Source: Desulfamplus sp. (lineage in GTDB: Bacteria > Desulfobacterota > Desulfobacteria > Desulfobacterales > Desulfobacteraceae). Taken from it: a DNA stretch of 64,000 bases. Numbering within the stretch: the stretch's first letter is position 1; every line of letters begins with the position of its first letter. This document shows positions 1 to 8,841 of the stretch, piece after piece. The notes under the pieces are model-generated. The model worked only from the letters and a program-made list of their open reading frames with translations. It was not told where the DNA came from and did not search any database. The DNA is taken from contig JADGBE010000005.1 of NCBI GenBank assembly GCA_015231615.1, positions 1 through 64,000 of the forward strand, read 5' to 3'. The position numbers and the translations under genes are program-made.

Positions 1-2
1 AT

Positions 3-626
3 GAACCAGAAATTGAGGATAAAGCACTTTATGCCCTTGTTTGGATATATATTTCAAAGGTTGAAAAGGTGCAAAGTTCATATAAAGAGGCTTCGGACGC
101 ACTTTTAAAGGCTGTTAAATATATAGATAGAATGACACCTAATGGAAAAGAAAAATATAAAGCAGATAATCTTAAAGCAACTCTATTAAAAACGGTTGAG
201 ATAACGGAAACAGAGAAAAAAAATCCTCTTATTGCTGGTATCGCTTCAATTATTCCGGGTGGTGGGTTTGCCTACGCTAACCGCTATCATGATGCTATTG
301 TAGCTTTTCTGCTTAATAGTGCCTTTATTTTGGCAGCAATTGAATCTTTTGAAGATGGAAATAGTGCTTTAGGTGGTTTGATTGGATTTGTTGGGTTTGG
401 ATTTTACGGTGGAAGTATTTATGGTGGAATTTCAAGAGTTAGTAACTTTCCATCAGGCTGCTTAACACGTTTAGAGATATTAACTTCATCTCTTCCACAC
501 CTTATCAGGCGATCGCAACTTATTATCCACCCCATAAAAAGTCCGTGTTTTTTAATTGCCTCTTCTCCATACCCTGAACATGAAGGATACATACCGCAGC
601 GTTCTCCATCAGCAGGTGATATATAA
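3..626 (+). CDS. TPR/TM2-like membrane protein, 5' end outside the window
   Basis: The reading frame is open from base 3, so the gene starts upstream of the window. The visible part has a helical, TPR-like N-terminal stretch. It is followed by a Gly/Pro-rich segment beginning NPLIAGIASIIPGGGFAYA and two hydrophobic helices, resembling the C-terminal membrane module of TM2/DUF5683-like proteins that often accompany YidD-like proteins in Desulfobacterota. Family-like sequence ends at about base 432 (motif SIYGG). The last 60 or so residues are antisense to the convergent yidD-like gene and look like read-through rather than natural protein. The natural C-terminus may therefore have been lost at a rearrangement. 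No function is assigned; a role at the inner membrane is an inference. Confidence 0.5.
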   Translation, partial: EPEIEDKALYALVWIYISKVEKVQSSYKEASDALLKAVKYIDRMTPNGKEKYKADNLKATLLKTVEITETEKKNPLIAGIASIIPGGGFAYANRYHDAIVAFLLNSAFILAAIESFEDGNSALGGLIGFVGFGFYGGSIYGGISRVSNFPSGCLTRLEILTSSLPHLIRRSQLIIHPIKSPCFLIASSPYPEHEGYIPQRSPSAGDI

Positions 627-781
627 TCACTATAAAATTTGAATAACAGATTTTTAGACTTTTGATTAGTTGTATTTGATTGAGCAAAAACAGAAGTAAG
701 CTCTAAATAAAATAAAATATTAACAAAAATAGCTATATAAATAAAAATATTAAAATATCTGCTATTACTCTTGAGTAACAC
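419..781 (-). CDS. YidD-like membrane protein insertion factor
   Basis: This small protein carries the YidD signature: SPADGERCGMYPSCSGYG, then an AIKKHG segment and a Cys-Arg-rich RLIRCGRDE stretch. YidD assists membrane protein insertion at the inner membrane. Unlike short cytosolic-face YidD proteins, it has an N-terminal hydrophobic segment ending in VFAQS, which looks like a signal peptide or anchor. The longest frame begins with ATG at 832, deep inside gspE. I prefer GTG at 781 because GGAAGAGG lies just upstream and the overlap with the gspE stop falls to 17 bases, typical of translational coupling. The usual aromatic tail (DPVxANDFW-like) is missing, so the C-terminus may be truncated where the convergent gene meets it. 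Confidence 0.7.
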   Translation of the reverse strand: MLLKSNSRYFNIFIYIAIFVNILFYLELTSVFAQSNTTNQKSKNLLFKFYSDYISPADGERCGMYPSCSGYGEEAIKKHGLFMGWIISCDRLIRCGRDEVNISKRVKQPDGKLLTLEIPP

Positions 782-2648
782 GCACCACCTCTTCCATACT
801 TGTAATACCTTGTAAAACTTTTGAAATTCCATCTTGTCTTAAAGTAGTCATACCTTGCTGCATAGCTGCTTTTTTAATTTGGTTTGCATCTGATGTTGTT
901 AATATAACATTCTTAATAATATCATCAATCTCCATTATCTCAAATATTGCTTGACGTCCTGTGTATCCTGTTCCAAAGCATTTTGAACATCCTTTGGGTC
1001 TGAATATCTCTTTCCCATTTAAAAGGGTAGAGTGTCCATTTGTTTTAGATTTCCCATTTATGTTAGGTTTCACGTTTAGGTTAGAGCTACTTACACTATT
1101 CTCAACAATACTCAAAAGAGCAACTTCTCCAGCATCTGGTAAATATTTTGATTTGCAATAAGGACATAACACTCTCACCAACCTTTGGGCAGCAATTGCC
1201 TTTACAGATGATGTAATAAGATATGGTTCAACCCCAAGATCAACAAGTCTTGTAACAGCCCCTGGAGAGTCGTTTGTGTGAAGTGTTGAAAAGACAAGAT
1301 GACCTGTAAGGGCAGATTGTATGGCGATTTCAGCGGTTTCTAAATCTCTTATCTCTCCTACAAGAATAACATCAGGGTCTTGACGCACAATTGAACGCAG
1401 ACCACTTGCAAAGGTCATTCCTATTTTACGATTTACCTGAATCTGTCCGATTCCCTTTAGATTATACTCTACTGGGTCTTCAATTGTAATTATGTTCTTG
1501 TCTGGTGAATTTATTATTGATAATGCTGCATAAAGTGTTGTTGTTTTTCCACTTCCTGTTGGACCTGTTACAAGAACAATGCCGTTATTAAGAGTAATAA
1601 GTCGATTGAAGATTTCCAAATGGTTGGCAGATATTCCAGATTGGGATAACTCAAGCAAGGTGCCTGATTTATTTAGAAGACGCATTACAAGACGTTCACC
1701 AAAAGATGTAGGAACGGTTGATATACGAATATCAATTTTTTGTTGTCCCATTCTCACCTCAAGCCTTCCATCTTGTGGCATTCGTCTCTCTGCAATGTTC
1801 ATATCTGCCATAACCTTTATTCTTGAAACTAAAGCTGACTGAATCCACTTAGGGGGCTCAAGAAGATCGTATAAAATACCGTCAATTCTATAGCGTATCT
1901 TTATCGTATCTTGAAAAGGCTCAATATGAATATCACTTGCATTTGCCTTAACTGATTGGGATATTATGTGGTTTACTAACCTAATTACTGGGGCATCACT
2001 TGTGTCATCAAGAAGGTCTGATGTCTCTTCAATTTCTCTTATAATAGTAGTGCCGTTCTCCTCCATATTCTCTACAATCTGTTTAGCACTCTCTTTTGTT
2101 TGATTATATATGTGGTTAATTGCTGATGAAATCTCATTGCGATTGGCAAGAACAATCTCGTATTTAGAAAAATTGAGAAAATTTGCAATATCATCTGCTG
2201 GCGATAGATCACATGGATTGTTGATAGCAATCACAACTAAGTTGTTTTTGAGCGAGTTCTTTTTAATTAATCCATCTTTGTTTAAGCTATGCTCCACAAC
2301 TGCTGGCACAATGCAATATTTTTTAAGAAAGTGGATAGATATATTTTCTGTGAACTTAGTATCAATCAAATATTGAGTAAAAGATTTTTTATAATAAGTT
2401 GAATTAATCTCTTTATCTTCAAAGAAAGTATCGTTTAAGATAGTATCAAGATTGAGTTTATGAACATAAGGGATTGAATAAATATCACCAAGAACTTTAA
2501 GGATAATCTCTTCTTCTATAATACCAGCACCAATAACTCCTTCGGTAAAGTTTATACTATCGTTATTGTATATTTTTTTTATCTTTTCAATGTTCTCGTC
2601 AGAAAGGTTTGTTTTGTCTGATAATTTTTCTAAAAATTTACTAAGCAC
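765..2648 (-). CDS. gspE: GspE/PilB-type secretion ATPase
   Basis: Hexameric traffic ATPase of the type II secretion/type IV pilus family, cytoplasmic and acting at the inner-membrane platform. The N-terminal T2SSE_N-like domain spans residues 1-170. The ATPase core follows, with Walker A GPTGSGKTTT near residue 362, an Asp box (IRQDPDVILVGEIRD-like) and a His box (TGHLVFSTLHTN). The zinc-binding tetracysteine (CPYC near 493, CSKC near 553) is typical of GspE. Between the two Cys pairs lies an Asn/Ser-rich insert (SSSNLNVKPNINGKSKTNG) that looks repeat-derived. No other secretion genes lie beside it, so it is an orphan here and could serve T2SS or pili. It is followed by the overlapping yidD-like gene. 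Confidence 0.9.
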   Translation of the reverse strand: MLSKFLEKLSDKTNLSDENIEKIKKIYNNDSINFTEGVIGAGIIEEEIILKVLGDIYSIPYVHKLNLDTILNDTFFEDKEINSTYYKKSFTQYLIDTKFTENISIHFLKKYCIVPAVVEHSLNKDGLIKKNSLKNNLVVIAINNPCDLSPADDIANFLNFSKYEIVLANRNEISSAINHIYNQTKESAKQIVENMEENGTTIIREIEETSDLLDDTSDAPVIRLVNHIISQSVKANASDIHIEPFQDTIKIRYRIDGILYDLLEPPKWIQSALVSRIKVMADMNIAERRMPQDGRLEVRMGQQKIDIRISTVPTSFGERLVMRLLNKSGTLLELSQSGISANHLEIFNRLITLNNGIVLVTGPTGSGKTTTLYAALSIINSPDKNIITIEDPVEYNLKGIGQIQVNRKIGMTFASGLRSIVRQDPDVILVGEIRDLETAEIAIQSALTGHLVFSTLHTNDSPGAVTRLVDLGVEPYLITSSVKAIAAQRLVRVLCPYCKSKYLPDAGEVALLSIVENSVSSSNLNVKPNINGKSKTNGHSTLLNGKEIFRPKGCSKCFGTGYTGRQAIFEIMEIDDIIKNVILTTSDANQIKKAAMQQGMTTLRQDGISKVLQGITSMEEVVRVTQE

Positions 2649-2743
2649 TTTTTATTATTAATACCTCGCAGTTATATTTGATTGGCTTATTTTTGGACTC
2701 TATACTTTATAACTTTACTTTCTGTCCAGCTTTTAAAAACCAT

Positions 2744-2771
2744 TTGACATTGTATTCTTATAAGCTATAGT
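2744..2771 (+). promoter_or_regulatory. Sigma-70-like promoter for the first dus gene
   Basis: TTGACA at 2744-2749, a 16-base spacer and TATAGT at 2766-2771. Transcription would start near 2778 and leave a leader of about 64 bases before the TTG start of the dihydrouridine synthase gene. The match to consensus is seen directly; activity is inferred. Confidence 0.55.
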
Positions 2772-2841
2772 GCGTTCCATTTGTCAGAATTATACGGTTT
2801 ATTTTTTAAAATCAAATCTTTAAATTAGGATACACTCATTC

Positions 2842-3903
2842 TTGTCTCTTCCTACCAACCAAATAATACTTGCACCATTACAAGGCTATACTGACGCTGT
2901 GTTCAGAGATGTCTATTTTCGCCATTTTACAGGGGTAGATCAGGCAATGGCACCATTTATATCAACATTGAGCCAAAAAAAGATAAACCTTTCAACTCTT
3001 AAAGATGTGATTCCAGAAAATAACGTTAACTGCCCAAACCTAATTCCCCAAATACTTGGTAATATTGCAGAAGATTTTATATCTCTTGCAAATCAACTTA
3101 TAGAGCTTGGCTATTACACTATAAACTTGAATATGGGTTGTCCACACTCTAAGGTTGCAAAGAAAAAACGTGGCTCTGGTATGCTTCCATATCCTGAAAT
3201 GGTTGACCAACTACTTGATAATGTGCTTAAAGGTTTATCGTGCAAAATTTCAATAAAAATTAGGCTTGGAAGGTATAATAAAGATGAGATATTTGAATTA
3301 TTGCCAATTTTTGAAAAATATCCTTTAGAGGAGATTATTCTTCACCCAAGAACAGGGGTGCAGATGTATGAGGGGGAGGCTGATATTGACTCTTTTATCA
3401 AAGTTGCTGATAACACCTCTCATAGATTGGTTTATAATGGAGATATTACAAGTGTGAGAGTTTTTAATAATATTGTCAAACAACTTGAAAAAGTGAGAAG
3501 ATATGGTCAACCATCGCACTCTTATACACCTATAAATAGATTTATGATTGGCAGAGGTATTCTCTCTAACCCATTTTTACCATCCCAGATACAAGCTAAA
3601 GTAGGTCAAAGTTCAGAAGATATGCGAAATATCGGAAACCTTAAGAGCAGCAAAAGCCAATCAGAGCTTTTGGAGAGAATCAAACTTTTTCACGATGAGC
3701 TTTTTGACACATATTCTCGTAAATTTTATGGACCACTTCATGTTACAGGAAGAATGAAAGGCTTTTGGACATATATTGGAGACTCTTTTAAAGACTATAG
3801 AAAAGAGATAAAAAAGATTTTAAAATCAAACAATAGAGAGCATTATAAGGCAGTAGCAGAGAGTTTTTTTGCCAAATTGCCACTCTTTAAACCCACTGAT
3901 TAA
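2842..3903 (+). CDS. tRNA-dihydrouridine synthase family protein
   Basis: FMN-dependent reductase that converts uridine to dihydrouridine in tRNA. The TIM-barrel start reads LAPLQGYTDAVFRDV. The active-site loop NMGCPHSKVAKKKRGSG holds the catalytic Cys, and IILHPRTGVQMYEGEAD plus the phosphate-binding FMIGRGILSNPF are Dus hallmarks. The predicted start is TTG at 2842, with a weak TAGGA upstream. It is distinct from the dusB gene 3 kb downstream and seems to belong to another Dus branch (DusC-like or a Desulfobacterota-specific group), so no symbol is given. A promoter lies at 2744-2771 and a palindrome follows the stop by about 40 bases. Confidence 0.85.
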   Translation: MSLPTNQIILAPLQGYTDAVFRDVYFRHFTGVDQAMAPFISTLSQKKINLSTLKDVIPENNVNCPNLIPQILGNIAEDFISLANQLIELGYYTINLNMGCPHSKVAKKKRGSGMLPYPEMVDQLLDNVLKGLSCKISIKIRLGRYNKDEIFELLPIFEKYPLEEIILHPRTGVQMYEGEADIDSFIKVADNTSHRLVYNGDITSVRVFNNIVKQLEKVRRYGQPSHSYTPINRFMIGRGILSNPFLPSQIQAKVGQSSEDMRNIGNLKSSKSQSELLERIKLFHDELFDTYSRKFYGPLHVTGRMKGFWTYIGDSFKDYRKEIKKILKSNNREHYKAVAESFFAKLPLFKPTD

Positions 3904-3942
3904 AAGAATTTCGATAAGATTTTAAATTTATTTGAGGCTCTT

Positions 3943-3977
3943 AAGATTTGACAACTTTTTAAAAGTTGTCAAATCTT
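3943..3977. repeat. Palindrome family A, copy 1
   Basis: Two 17-base arms, perfect inverted repeats starting AAGATTTGACAAC, around a single central T. The core is identical to the copy at 46003-46035. It lies 40 bases after the dus stop and probably forms a long hairpin that ends or stabilises the transcript. Confidence 0.85.
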
Positions 3978-4071
3978 CAAAATTTATTGTTTAATGTTTA
4001 TAAAAGATAATAGTATAAATAAGTAAATATAGTGTATGTTATTTAAGATAATATAAAAGGAGATAAACCAA

Positions 4072-6147
4072 ATGGATCCACTGTTTCAACCAATTAACAT
4101 CAATTTTCTTGCCGTTAAAAACAGAATTTTTATGCCTGCAATGCACCTTGGTATGGCAAATAATTTTCAAGTTACAGATCAAATTGTGGATTTCTATGCA
4201 GAGAGGGCAAAAGGTGGTGCTGGCATGATCTCTGTTGGATATGCAACAGTTGATGAACTATCTGGCAACAGCTTAAATATTGGCGCCCATAAAGATGAAT
4301 TTATTGATGGATTAAGCCGTCTTGCAAATGTAATAAAAGAGAATGGAGCAAGATCATGCGTTCAGTTAAACCATGCTGGACGTTATAATATGTCCTTTTT
4401 CCTTAACGGTGAAAAGCCAGTTGCCCCATCTCCCATTGCATCTAATTTAACAAGAGAGATACCTCGCGAACTTAGTCAAGATGATATTAAAAAGATTGTC
4501 AAAAACTTTGCTGATGCAGCAGTTAGAGTGCAAAAAGCTGGGTTTGATGCGGTTGAGGTGTTAAGTGGAACAGGTTATCTTATCAGCGAATTTTTATCTC
4601 CTTTAACTAACCACAGAACAGATGAGTATGGCGGCTCTTTTGAGAATCGTATCCGTTTTGGCATTGAAATTATGAATGCTATCAGAGAAGCTGTAGGACA
4701 AGAGTATCCTATAATTGTTCGTATGAATGGCAATGATTTTATGAAAAAGGGTCAAGGTAGAGAAGAGCTTTTAAAGTATGCAGCCGCACTTGAAGAGGAG
4801 GCTGGCGTAGATGCTTTGTGCATAAATGTTGGTTGGCATGAAGCTCGTGTGCCTCAAATTACAGCATCAGTTCCGCGTGGTGCATTTGGCTACCTTGCAC
4901 GGGGTATTAAGGAGGTTGTAAATATACCAGTAATAGCAAGCCATAGAATCAATGATCCTAAGGTCGCAAGGCAGATGGTTGTAGATGGTATTTGTGACAT
5001 GGTTGCAATGGGACGTAGCCTTATTGCTGATCCATATCTTCCTGAAAAGGCAAGAACAGGCAGAGATGAGGAGATTATCCACTGTATTGCGTGTGCCCAA
5101 GGGTGCTTTGATAATCTTTTTAAACTCAAACATGTTGAGTGCCTATGCAACCCAATGGCAGGACATGAAAAGTCAAGGGCAATAATTAAGAGCGATAATC
5201 CTAAGAAAGTTATGGTAATTGGCGGCGGGGCTGCTGGTATGAATGCTGCTATCACCCTTGCAGATAGAGGGCATAAAGTTCAACTTTACGAAAAATCTGA
5301 TAAACTTGGTGGACAGCTTTACTTAGCCGCAGCTCCACCCGGAAGAGAAGAGTTTGCTGAATTTGCACAAAATCTTGCAACTCAAGTAAAACTTAGAAAA
5401 GAGAATATTGATCTTTATATGAACACATCTGTTGATATTGATCTTATTAAACGTGAGAAGCCAGATCACATAATTCTCTCTACAGGGGCGATTTCTGCAA
5501 CACCACCTATTAAAGGAGTAGATAAAACTTACACAGAACAGGCATATCTACCGGGCAGTGATGGCTTGTGCTATTTAACATTGGTTGAGACCTCAAATGT
5601 TGTGCAGGCGTGGGACGTTCTGCAAAATAAAGTTTACACAGGTGAAAATGTTGTAATCGTAGGTGGTGGTGCTGTAGGCGTTGAGACTGCCTTATTTCTT
5701 GCTGAAAAAGGGACTTTATCAGGAGAGGCTCTTAAATTCCTACTTGTTAATAATGCAGAATCTCCAGAGACACTTCGTGAAATGGCTATAAGAGGAACAA
5801 AGCATATTACTATTATTGAGATGCTTGATAAGGTAGGAAAAGAGTTTGGCAAAAGCACAAGGTGGGGAATGCTTCAAGATTTAGAAAGAGTTGGCATAGA
5901 GGTTAAATTAAAAAGTCGAGCATTGGAAATTAAGCAAGATAGCATTGTTATTGAAACAGCAGACGGTGTTGAAGAGGAAATTGAAGCTGATTCAATTGTC
6001 ATTGCTACTGGCTCTGTTTCTGATAATAAGTTAGCTTCTGAAATTGAGAAGCTAAATATCCCATTTAATGTAATTGGAGATGCAAAAAATATTGGTATGG
6101 CATTTGATGCGGTTCATCAAGGTGTTGTCGCGGCACTAAATATTTAA
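4072..6147 (+). CDS. FMN/4Fe-4S/FAD enoate reductase (2,4-dienoyl-CoA reductase-like)
   Basis: Member of the old-yellow-enzyme fusion family that includes 2,4-dienoyl-CoA reductase (FadH), enoate reductase and trimethylamine dehydrogenase. Residues 1-335 form the FMN barrel (substrate-site stretch VQLNHAGRYN). A Cys cluster CIACAQGCFDNLFKLKHVEC near 338-358 would bind a 4Fe-4S centre. The C-terminal half contains Rossmann motifs VIGGGAAG near 382 (FAD) and VIVGGGAVG near 527 (NAD(P)H). It reduces activated C=C bonds using NAD(P)H; the actual substrate cannot be read from sequence. Length (691 residues) fits the family. The start follows a strong AAAGGAGA ribosome-binding site. The small gene at 6197 follows within 50 bases and is likely cotranscribed. 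Confidence 0.88.
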   Translation: MDPLFQPININFLAVKNRIFMPAMHLGMANNFQVTDQIVDFYAERAKGGAGMISVGYATVDELSGNSLNIGAHKDEFIDGLSRLANVIKENGARSCVQLNHAGRYNMSFFLNGEKPVAPSPIASNLTREIPRELSQDDIKKIVKNFADAAVRVQKAGFDAVEVLSGTGYLISEFLSPLTNHRTDEYGGSFENRIRFGIEIMNAIREAVGQEYPIIVRMNGNDFMKKGQGREELLKYAAALEEEAGVDALCINVGWHEARVPQITASVPRGAFGYLARGIKEVVNIPVIASHRINDPKVARQMVVDGICDMVAMGRSLIADPYLPEKARTGRDEEIIHCIACAQGCFDNLFKLKHVECLCNPMAGHEKSRAIIKSDNPKKVMVIGGGAAGMNAAITLADRGHKVQLYEKSDKLGGQLYLAAAPPGREEFAEFAQNLATQVKLRKENIDLYMNTSVDIDLIKREKPDHIILSTGAISATPPIKGVDKTYTEQAYLPGSDGLCYLTLVETSNVVQAWDVLQNKVYTGENVVIVGGGAVGVETALFLAEKGTLSGEALKFLLVNNAESPETLREMAIRGTKHITIIEMLDKVGKEFGKSTRWGMLQDLERVGIEVKLKSRALEIKQDSIVIETADGVEEEIEADSIVIATGSVSDNKLASEIEKLNIPFNVIGDAKNIGMAFDAVHQGVVAALNI

Positions 6148-6196
6148 TTTAACTAAATATTTGAACAGCATAAAACGCAAAAGCGGAGAAAGTTGT

Positions 6197-6601
6197 ATGG
6201 CAACTGAAAATGATATCGTTCTTGTATACATGGAAGGTTCTCCTGTGTTTTTTGCAAGAATCGAAGCAATATGGGCAGATGTAAAAAGAGATTGGTTTAA
6301 TGTAGAGCTTTTGGTTTTGCAGATACCTGTAAAAGTTGTTGTCTGGACTCTGAAAGATATATACATTAATGGCACTGAGTTTTTCATGGGTGGTAAGAGA
6401 ATGAGAATCGAGGTAGTAAATGCTCCTCATCAAAATTTTATAACAGATGACGATGAAGATACTGCACTAAAAGAGCCTGTAACCCATCTTAAAAGTGTAA
6501 AAAAACCAAAACCCGAATCAGAATCAGAAGAAAAAGAGGGTGGTAGAGTGGTTTCAATCGCCGCTTTTCAGAAGAAAAAAAAAGATAATCAATCAGATTA
6601 A
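6197..6601 (+). CDS. Small conserved hypothetical protein
   Basis: A 134-residue protein, probably cytosolic: no signal peptide or membrane helix is visible. The N-terminal 90 residues form a compact beta-rich domain starting MATENDIVLVYMEGSPVFFA. The tail is acidic then basic (Glu/Lys-rich) and low in complexity. I place the start at ATG 6197 because GGAGAAAG lies directly upstream; a longer frame from TTG at 6161 lacks such a site. From memory, proteins of this kind are found near dihydrouridine synthase genes in related bacteria, which agrees with dusB coming next here. No function is known to me. Confidence 0.7.
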   Translation: MATENDIVLVYMEGSPVFFARIEAIWADVKRDWFNVELLVLQIPVKVVVWTLKDIYINGTEFFMGGKRMRIEVVNAPHQNFITDDDEDTALKEPVTHLKSVKKPKPESESEEKEGGRVVSIAAFQKKKKDNQSD

Positions 6602-6633
6602 CCTTTGTGTTTATACTCTAAAAGGTCAAGTTC

Positions 6634-6728
6634 TTAGCCGTGGGGTTAAAACCCTCGGCTAAGTTATAAAAAGAAGTCCTCTTAAGAGGACTTAAATAAA
6701 GTTAGCCCAGAGCTTTAGCTCAGGGCGA
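6634..6728. repeat. Composite three-hairpin element D, copy 1
   Basis: The 210-base gap between genes holds three consecutive inverted repeats: 6634-6662 (TTAGCCG...CGGCTAA), 6674-6693 (AAGTCCTCTTAAGAGGACTT, a perfect palindrome) and 6703-6728 (TAGCCCAGAGCT...AGCTCAGGGCGA). The same three occur in reverse order at 61415-61498, so this is one composite mobile-looking element rather than three chance hairpins. Confidence 0.85.
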
Positions 6729-6811
6729 TAAAAATTAAAAGTTCAAATCTTTAAACTCCATTATCTACAACCTCATTAGAGATATTTTGCAACCCTAAGA
6801 AACAAATCACA

Positions 6812-7918
6812 ATGCAAATAGGAAAGCTAAAACTTGAGGGTCATACAGTTCTTGCCCCACTTGCTGGAATATCGCACCTGCCTTTTAGGTATATTGTTAA
6901 GAGATGCGGATGTTCTCTTGTATGTTCAGAGATGGTAAGTGCAAAAGGGCTTATTTATAATTCTCAAAAAACCTTCTCTCTTCTTCAGACTACCCCAGAA
7001 GAAAAGCCGTTCTCAGTTCAAATTTTTGGCTCAGAACCAAAAGAGATGGCAATTGCAGCATCAACAATTGAGAAAAATGGTGCTGTTGACATCATTGATA
7101 TTAACTTTGGTTGTAGCGTCAAAAAAGTTGTTAAAACTGGGGCGGGAGTTGCCTTGATGCAAAATCTCTCCAATGCTGAAAATGTTATCAAGGCAGTTCG
7201 CGATTCTATTTCTATTCCCCTAACAATTAAAATACGATCTGGTTGGGATAGCTCTGGAACGCAGGCATTTAAACTTGCAGAGTTAGCTCAAAAAAATGGT
7301 GTTGATGCTATCGCATTTCACCCTCGAACAGCATCTCAAGGTTTTAAGGGAAAAGCGGATTGGTCTTTGATAAAGCAACTTAAAGCCAATATCTCAATCC
7401 CGCTCATTGGAAATGGAGATATTGTTTGTGCTGAAGATGGAGTTCGTATGATGAAAGAGACAAAATGCGATGCTGTTATGGTTGGTAGAGCTGCTATGTC
7501 CAACCCATTTATTCTCTCAGATATTGAATTTCTGATCTCTGAAAATAAAGAGAGGTCAAACGCTAAATATGAATGTCAATCTGATTTTGGACATCATTTT
7601 GTATCTAAACAGATTAAGTTAAATGACGATCGTTCATCTTGTGAATCGCCAGAATCATCTTTTAGATCGTCAGAGTTAAGTTACCAAAATCGCTCTACAG
7701 ACGAAATTTTTCCCCTTATGATAGAGCTATTAGAATCTTGTGTAGATTATTTTGGAGAAGTTCCAGCTTGTAAAATGATGAGAAGTAGGCTTGTTTGGTT
7801 TGTCAAAGGGTATCCTGAATGCAGTAAGTTTAGAAGAGATTTAACAAATATTGAGTCTATGGCTCAGGCTATTCAAATTATAGATAATTATCAAAATTTT
7901 CTAAAAGCATCTCAATAG
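6812..7918 (+). CDS. dusB: tRNA-dihydrouridine synthase DusB
   Basis: FMN-dependent tRNA dihydrouridine synthase. The opening LAPLAGISHLPFR, the active-site loop INFGCSVKKVVKTGAG, the AFHPRTASQGF motif and PLIGNGDI place it in the DusB group. The active-site Cys is kept but the usual following Pro (GCP) is Ser here. At 368 residues it is about 45 longer than E. coli DusB. The excess is a Ser/Asn-rich, poorly conserved insert at about residues 244-297, between the barrel and the helical tRNA-binding domain, which resumes at FPLMIELLESCVDYFGE. No strong ribosome-binding site precedes the ATG. The gene follows composite element D. Confidence 0.9.
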   Translation: MQIGKLKLEGHTVLAPLAGISHLPFRYIVKRCGCSLVCSEMVSAKGLIYNSQKTFSLLQTTPEEKPFSVQIFGSEPKEMAIAASTIEKNGAVDIIDINFGCSVKKVVKTGAGVALMQNLSNAENVIKAVRDSISIPLTIKIRSGWDSSGTQAFKLAELAQKNGVDAIAFHPRTASQGFKGKADWSLIKQLKANISIPLIGNGDIVCAEDGVRMMKETKCDAVMVGRAAMSNPFILSDIEFLISENKERSNAKYECQSDFGHHFVSKQIKLNDDRSSCESPESSFRSSELSYQNRSTDEIFPLMIELLESCVDYFGEVPACKMMRSRLVWFVKGYPECSKFRRDLTNIESMAQAIQIIDNYQNFLKASQ

Positions 7919-7976
7919 CTATTTTTACAAAAATTGCTATACTCTAATCGGGCATTAATTGAGCTTTTATATTTAA

Positions 7977-8004
7977 GTAGAGACGCACGGCCGTGCGTCT
8001 CTAC
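7977..8004. repeat. Palindrome family C, copy 1
   Basis: A perfect 28-base palindrome, GTAGAGACGCACGG and its complement, lies between the convergent dusB and queF genes. The following bases (CAGTTTAGGCAAAA) also resemble those after the copy at 56557, so the repeated unit extends beyond the palindrome. A role as a bidirectional terminator is possible. Confidence 0.85.
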
Positions 8005-8062
8005 AGTTTAGGCAAAATTAAATTTATGACCGAAAGGAGTATAATATATATCAATTTTTAAC

Positions 8063-8467
8063 CTATTTTTTTTCGTAAACAGCAGATGCCGTAGAGCTAA
8101 CACCACCTCTTGGTGTAAATTCGCCAATAATTTCCATATAAAATGGTTCAAGCATATCAACAAGATCATCTAAAATCCTATTAACTACATGCTCATAAAA
8201 CATACCTACATTACGATATTGAAGTAGGTAAAATTTTAATGATTTAAGCTCGACTATTTTTTGATCTGGTCTATATTTAATGGTGATACACCCAATATCA
8301 GGAAGCCCAGTCATTGGACATACTGATGTAAATTCAGGTTGTTTTATGGTTATATCAATGGTTCTTTTTGATTTATACCCATAGTCAATAGGGTCAATCA
8401 TCTCTTTTTTAATAGTTTCAGGTTTTTCAATAGGATAATTTATTTTGTATTCGTAAGAGGGCTTCAT
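8063..8467 (-). CDS. queF: NADPH-dependent 7-cyano-7-deazaguanine reductase QueF
   Basis: Reduces preQ0 to preQ1 in queuosine biosynthesis, in the cytosol. The catalytic motif EFTSVCPMTGLPD supplies the thioimide-forming Cys and the proton-donor Asp. The stretch VELKSLKFYLLQYRNVG with the downstream His-Glu pair is the QueF signature. At 134 residues it is the short, single-domain type. The start follows AAGGAAAA. I saw no preQ1 riboswitch in the bases just upstream. It is the only queuosine gene in the window. Confidence 0.93.
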   Translation of the reverse strand: MKPSYEYKINYPIEKPETIKKEMIDPIDYGYKSKRTIDITIKQPEFTSVCPMTGLPDIGCITIKYRPDQKIVELKSLKFYLLQYRNVGMFYEHVVNRILDDLVDMLEPFYMEIIGEFTPRGGVSSTASAVYEKK

Positions 8468-8591
8468 TATTTTTCCTTAAAAGATAAAATGTTAATCACA
8501 ATCTTTTATAAAAGATTTAAAAATAGGATTAAAAAGGTGTTTATCAAAATATTTATAAAAATAAACTGATATATCTTGTTTGCAAAAATCC

Positions 8592-8620
8592 TTGACATAA
8601 TACGATAAATTACAGATAAA
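8592..8620 (+). promoter_or_regulatory. Possible promoter in the 8468-8841 gap
   Basis: TTGACA at 8592-8597 is followed after 17 bases by GATAAA. The -35 is perfect and the -10 weak (four of six). Transcription from about 8627 would give a leader of about 215 bases before the gene at 8842. Confidence 0.35.
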
Positions 8621-8841
8621 GTAAATTCCTGAGTTGATAAATCACCGAATTCACCGTAAATACTTAATTTGGATAATCCCTTTTCTTAAAAAAAATCATA
8701 CATAAAGCTGTATCTATGAGATACGGTTGATGATAATATTTTTCATCGTGCTGCCTATTAGGACGCATCATGGCTATATAAAATAAGCGAATGTTATAAA
8801 AAAATCTATTTACATCATAAAATAAATAAGGACAAAAATCA
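8621..8841 (+). other. Long leader with two adjacent hairpins
   Basis: This is the right part of the 374-base gap between divergent queF and the gene at 8842. It contains a 7-pair stem (CTGTATC, loop TATGA, GATACGG; 8708-8726) and directly after it a 5-pair stem (GATGA at 8729, TCATC at 8743). No known riboswitch class was recognised. The rest of the gap is AT-rich with nothing else I can identify. Confidence 0.35.

Noticed and set aside
765-2648. Type II secretion or pilus operon
   Set aside because: Only the ATPase is present; no secretin, platform or pseudopilin genes lie within the window on either side.
3943-3977. TTGACA inside palindrome A as divergent promoters
   Set aside because: No acceptable -10 box follows at 16-18 bases in any of the four copies; placement after stop codons fits a terminator better.
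8468-8600. preQ1 riboswitch upstream of queF
   Set aside because: Neither the short C-rich loop stem nor the A-rich tail next to the ribosome-binding site is present on the minus strand.
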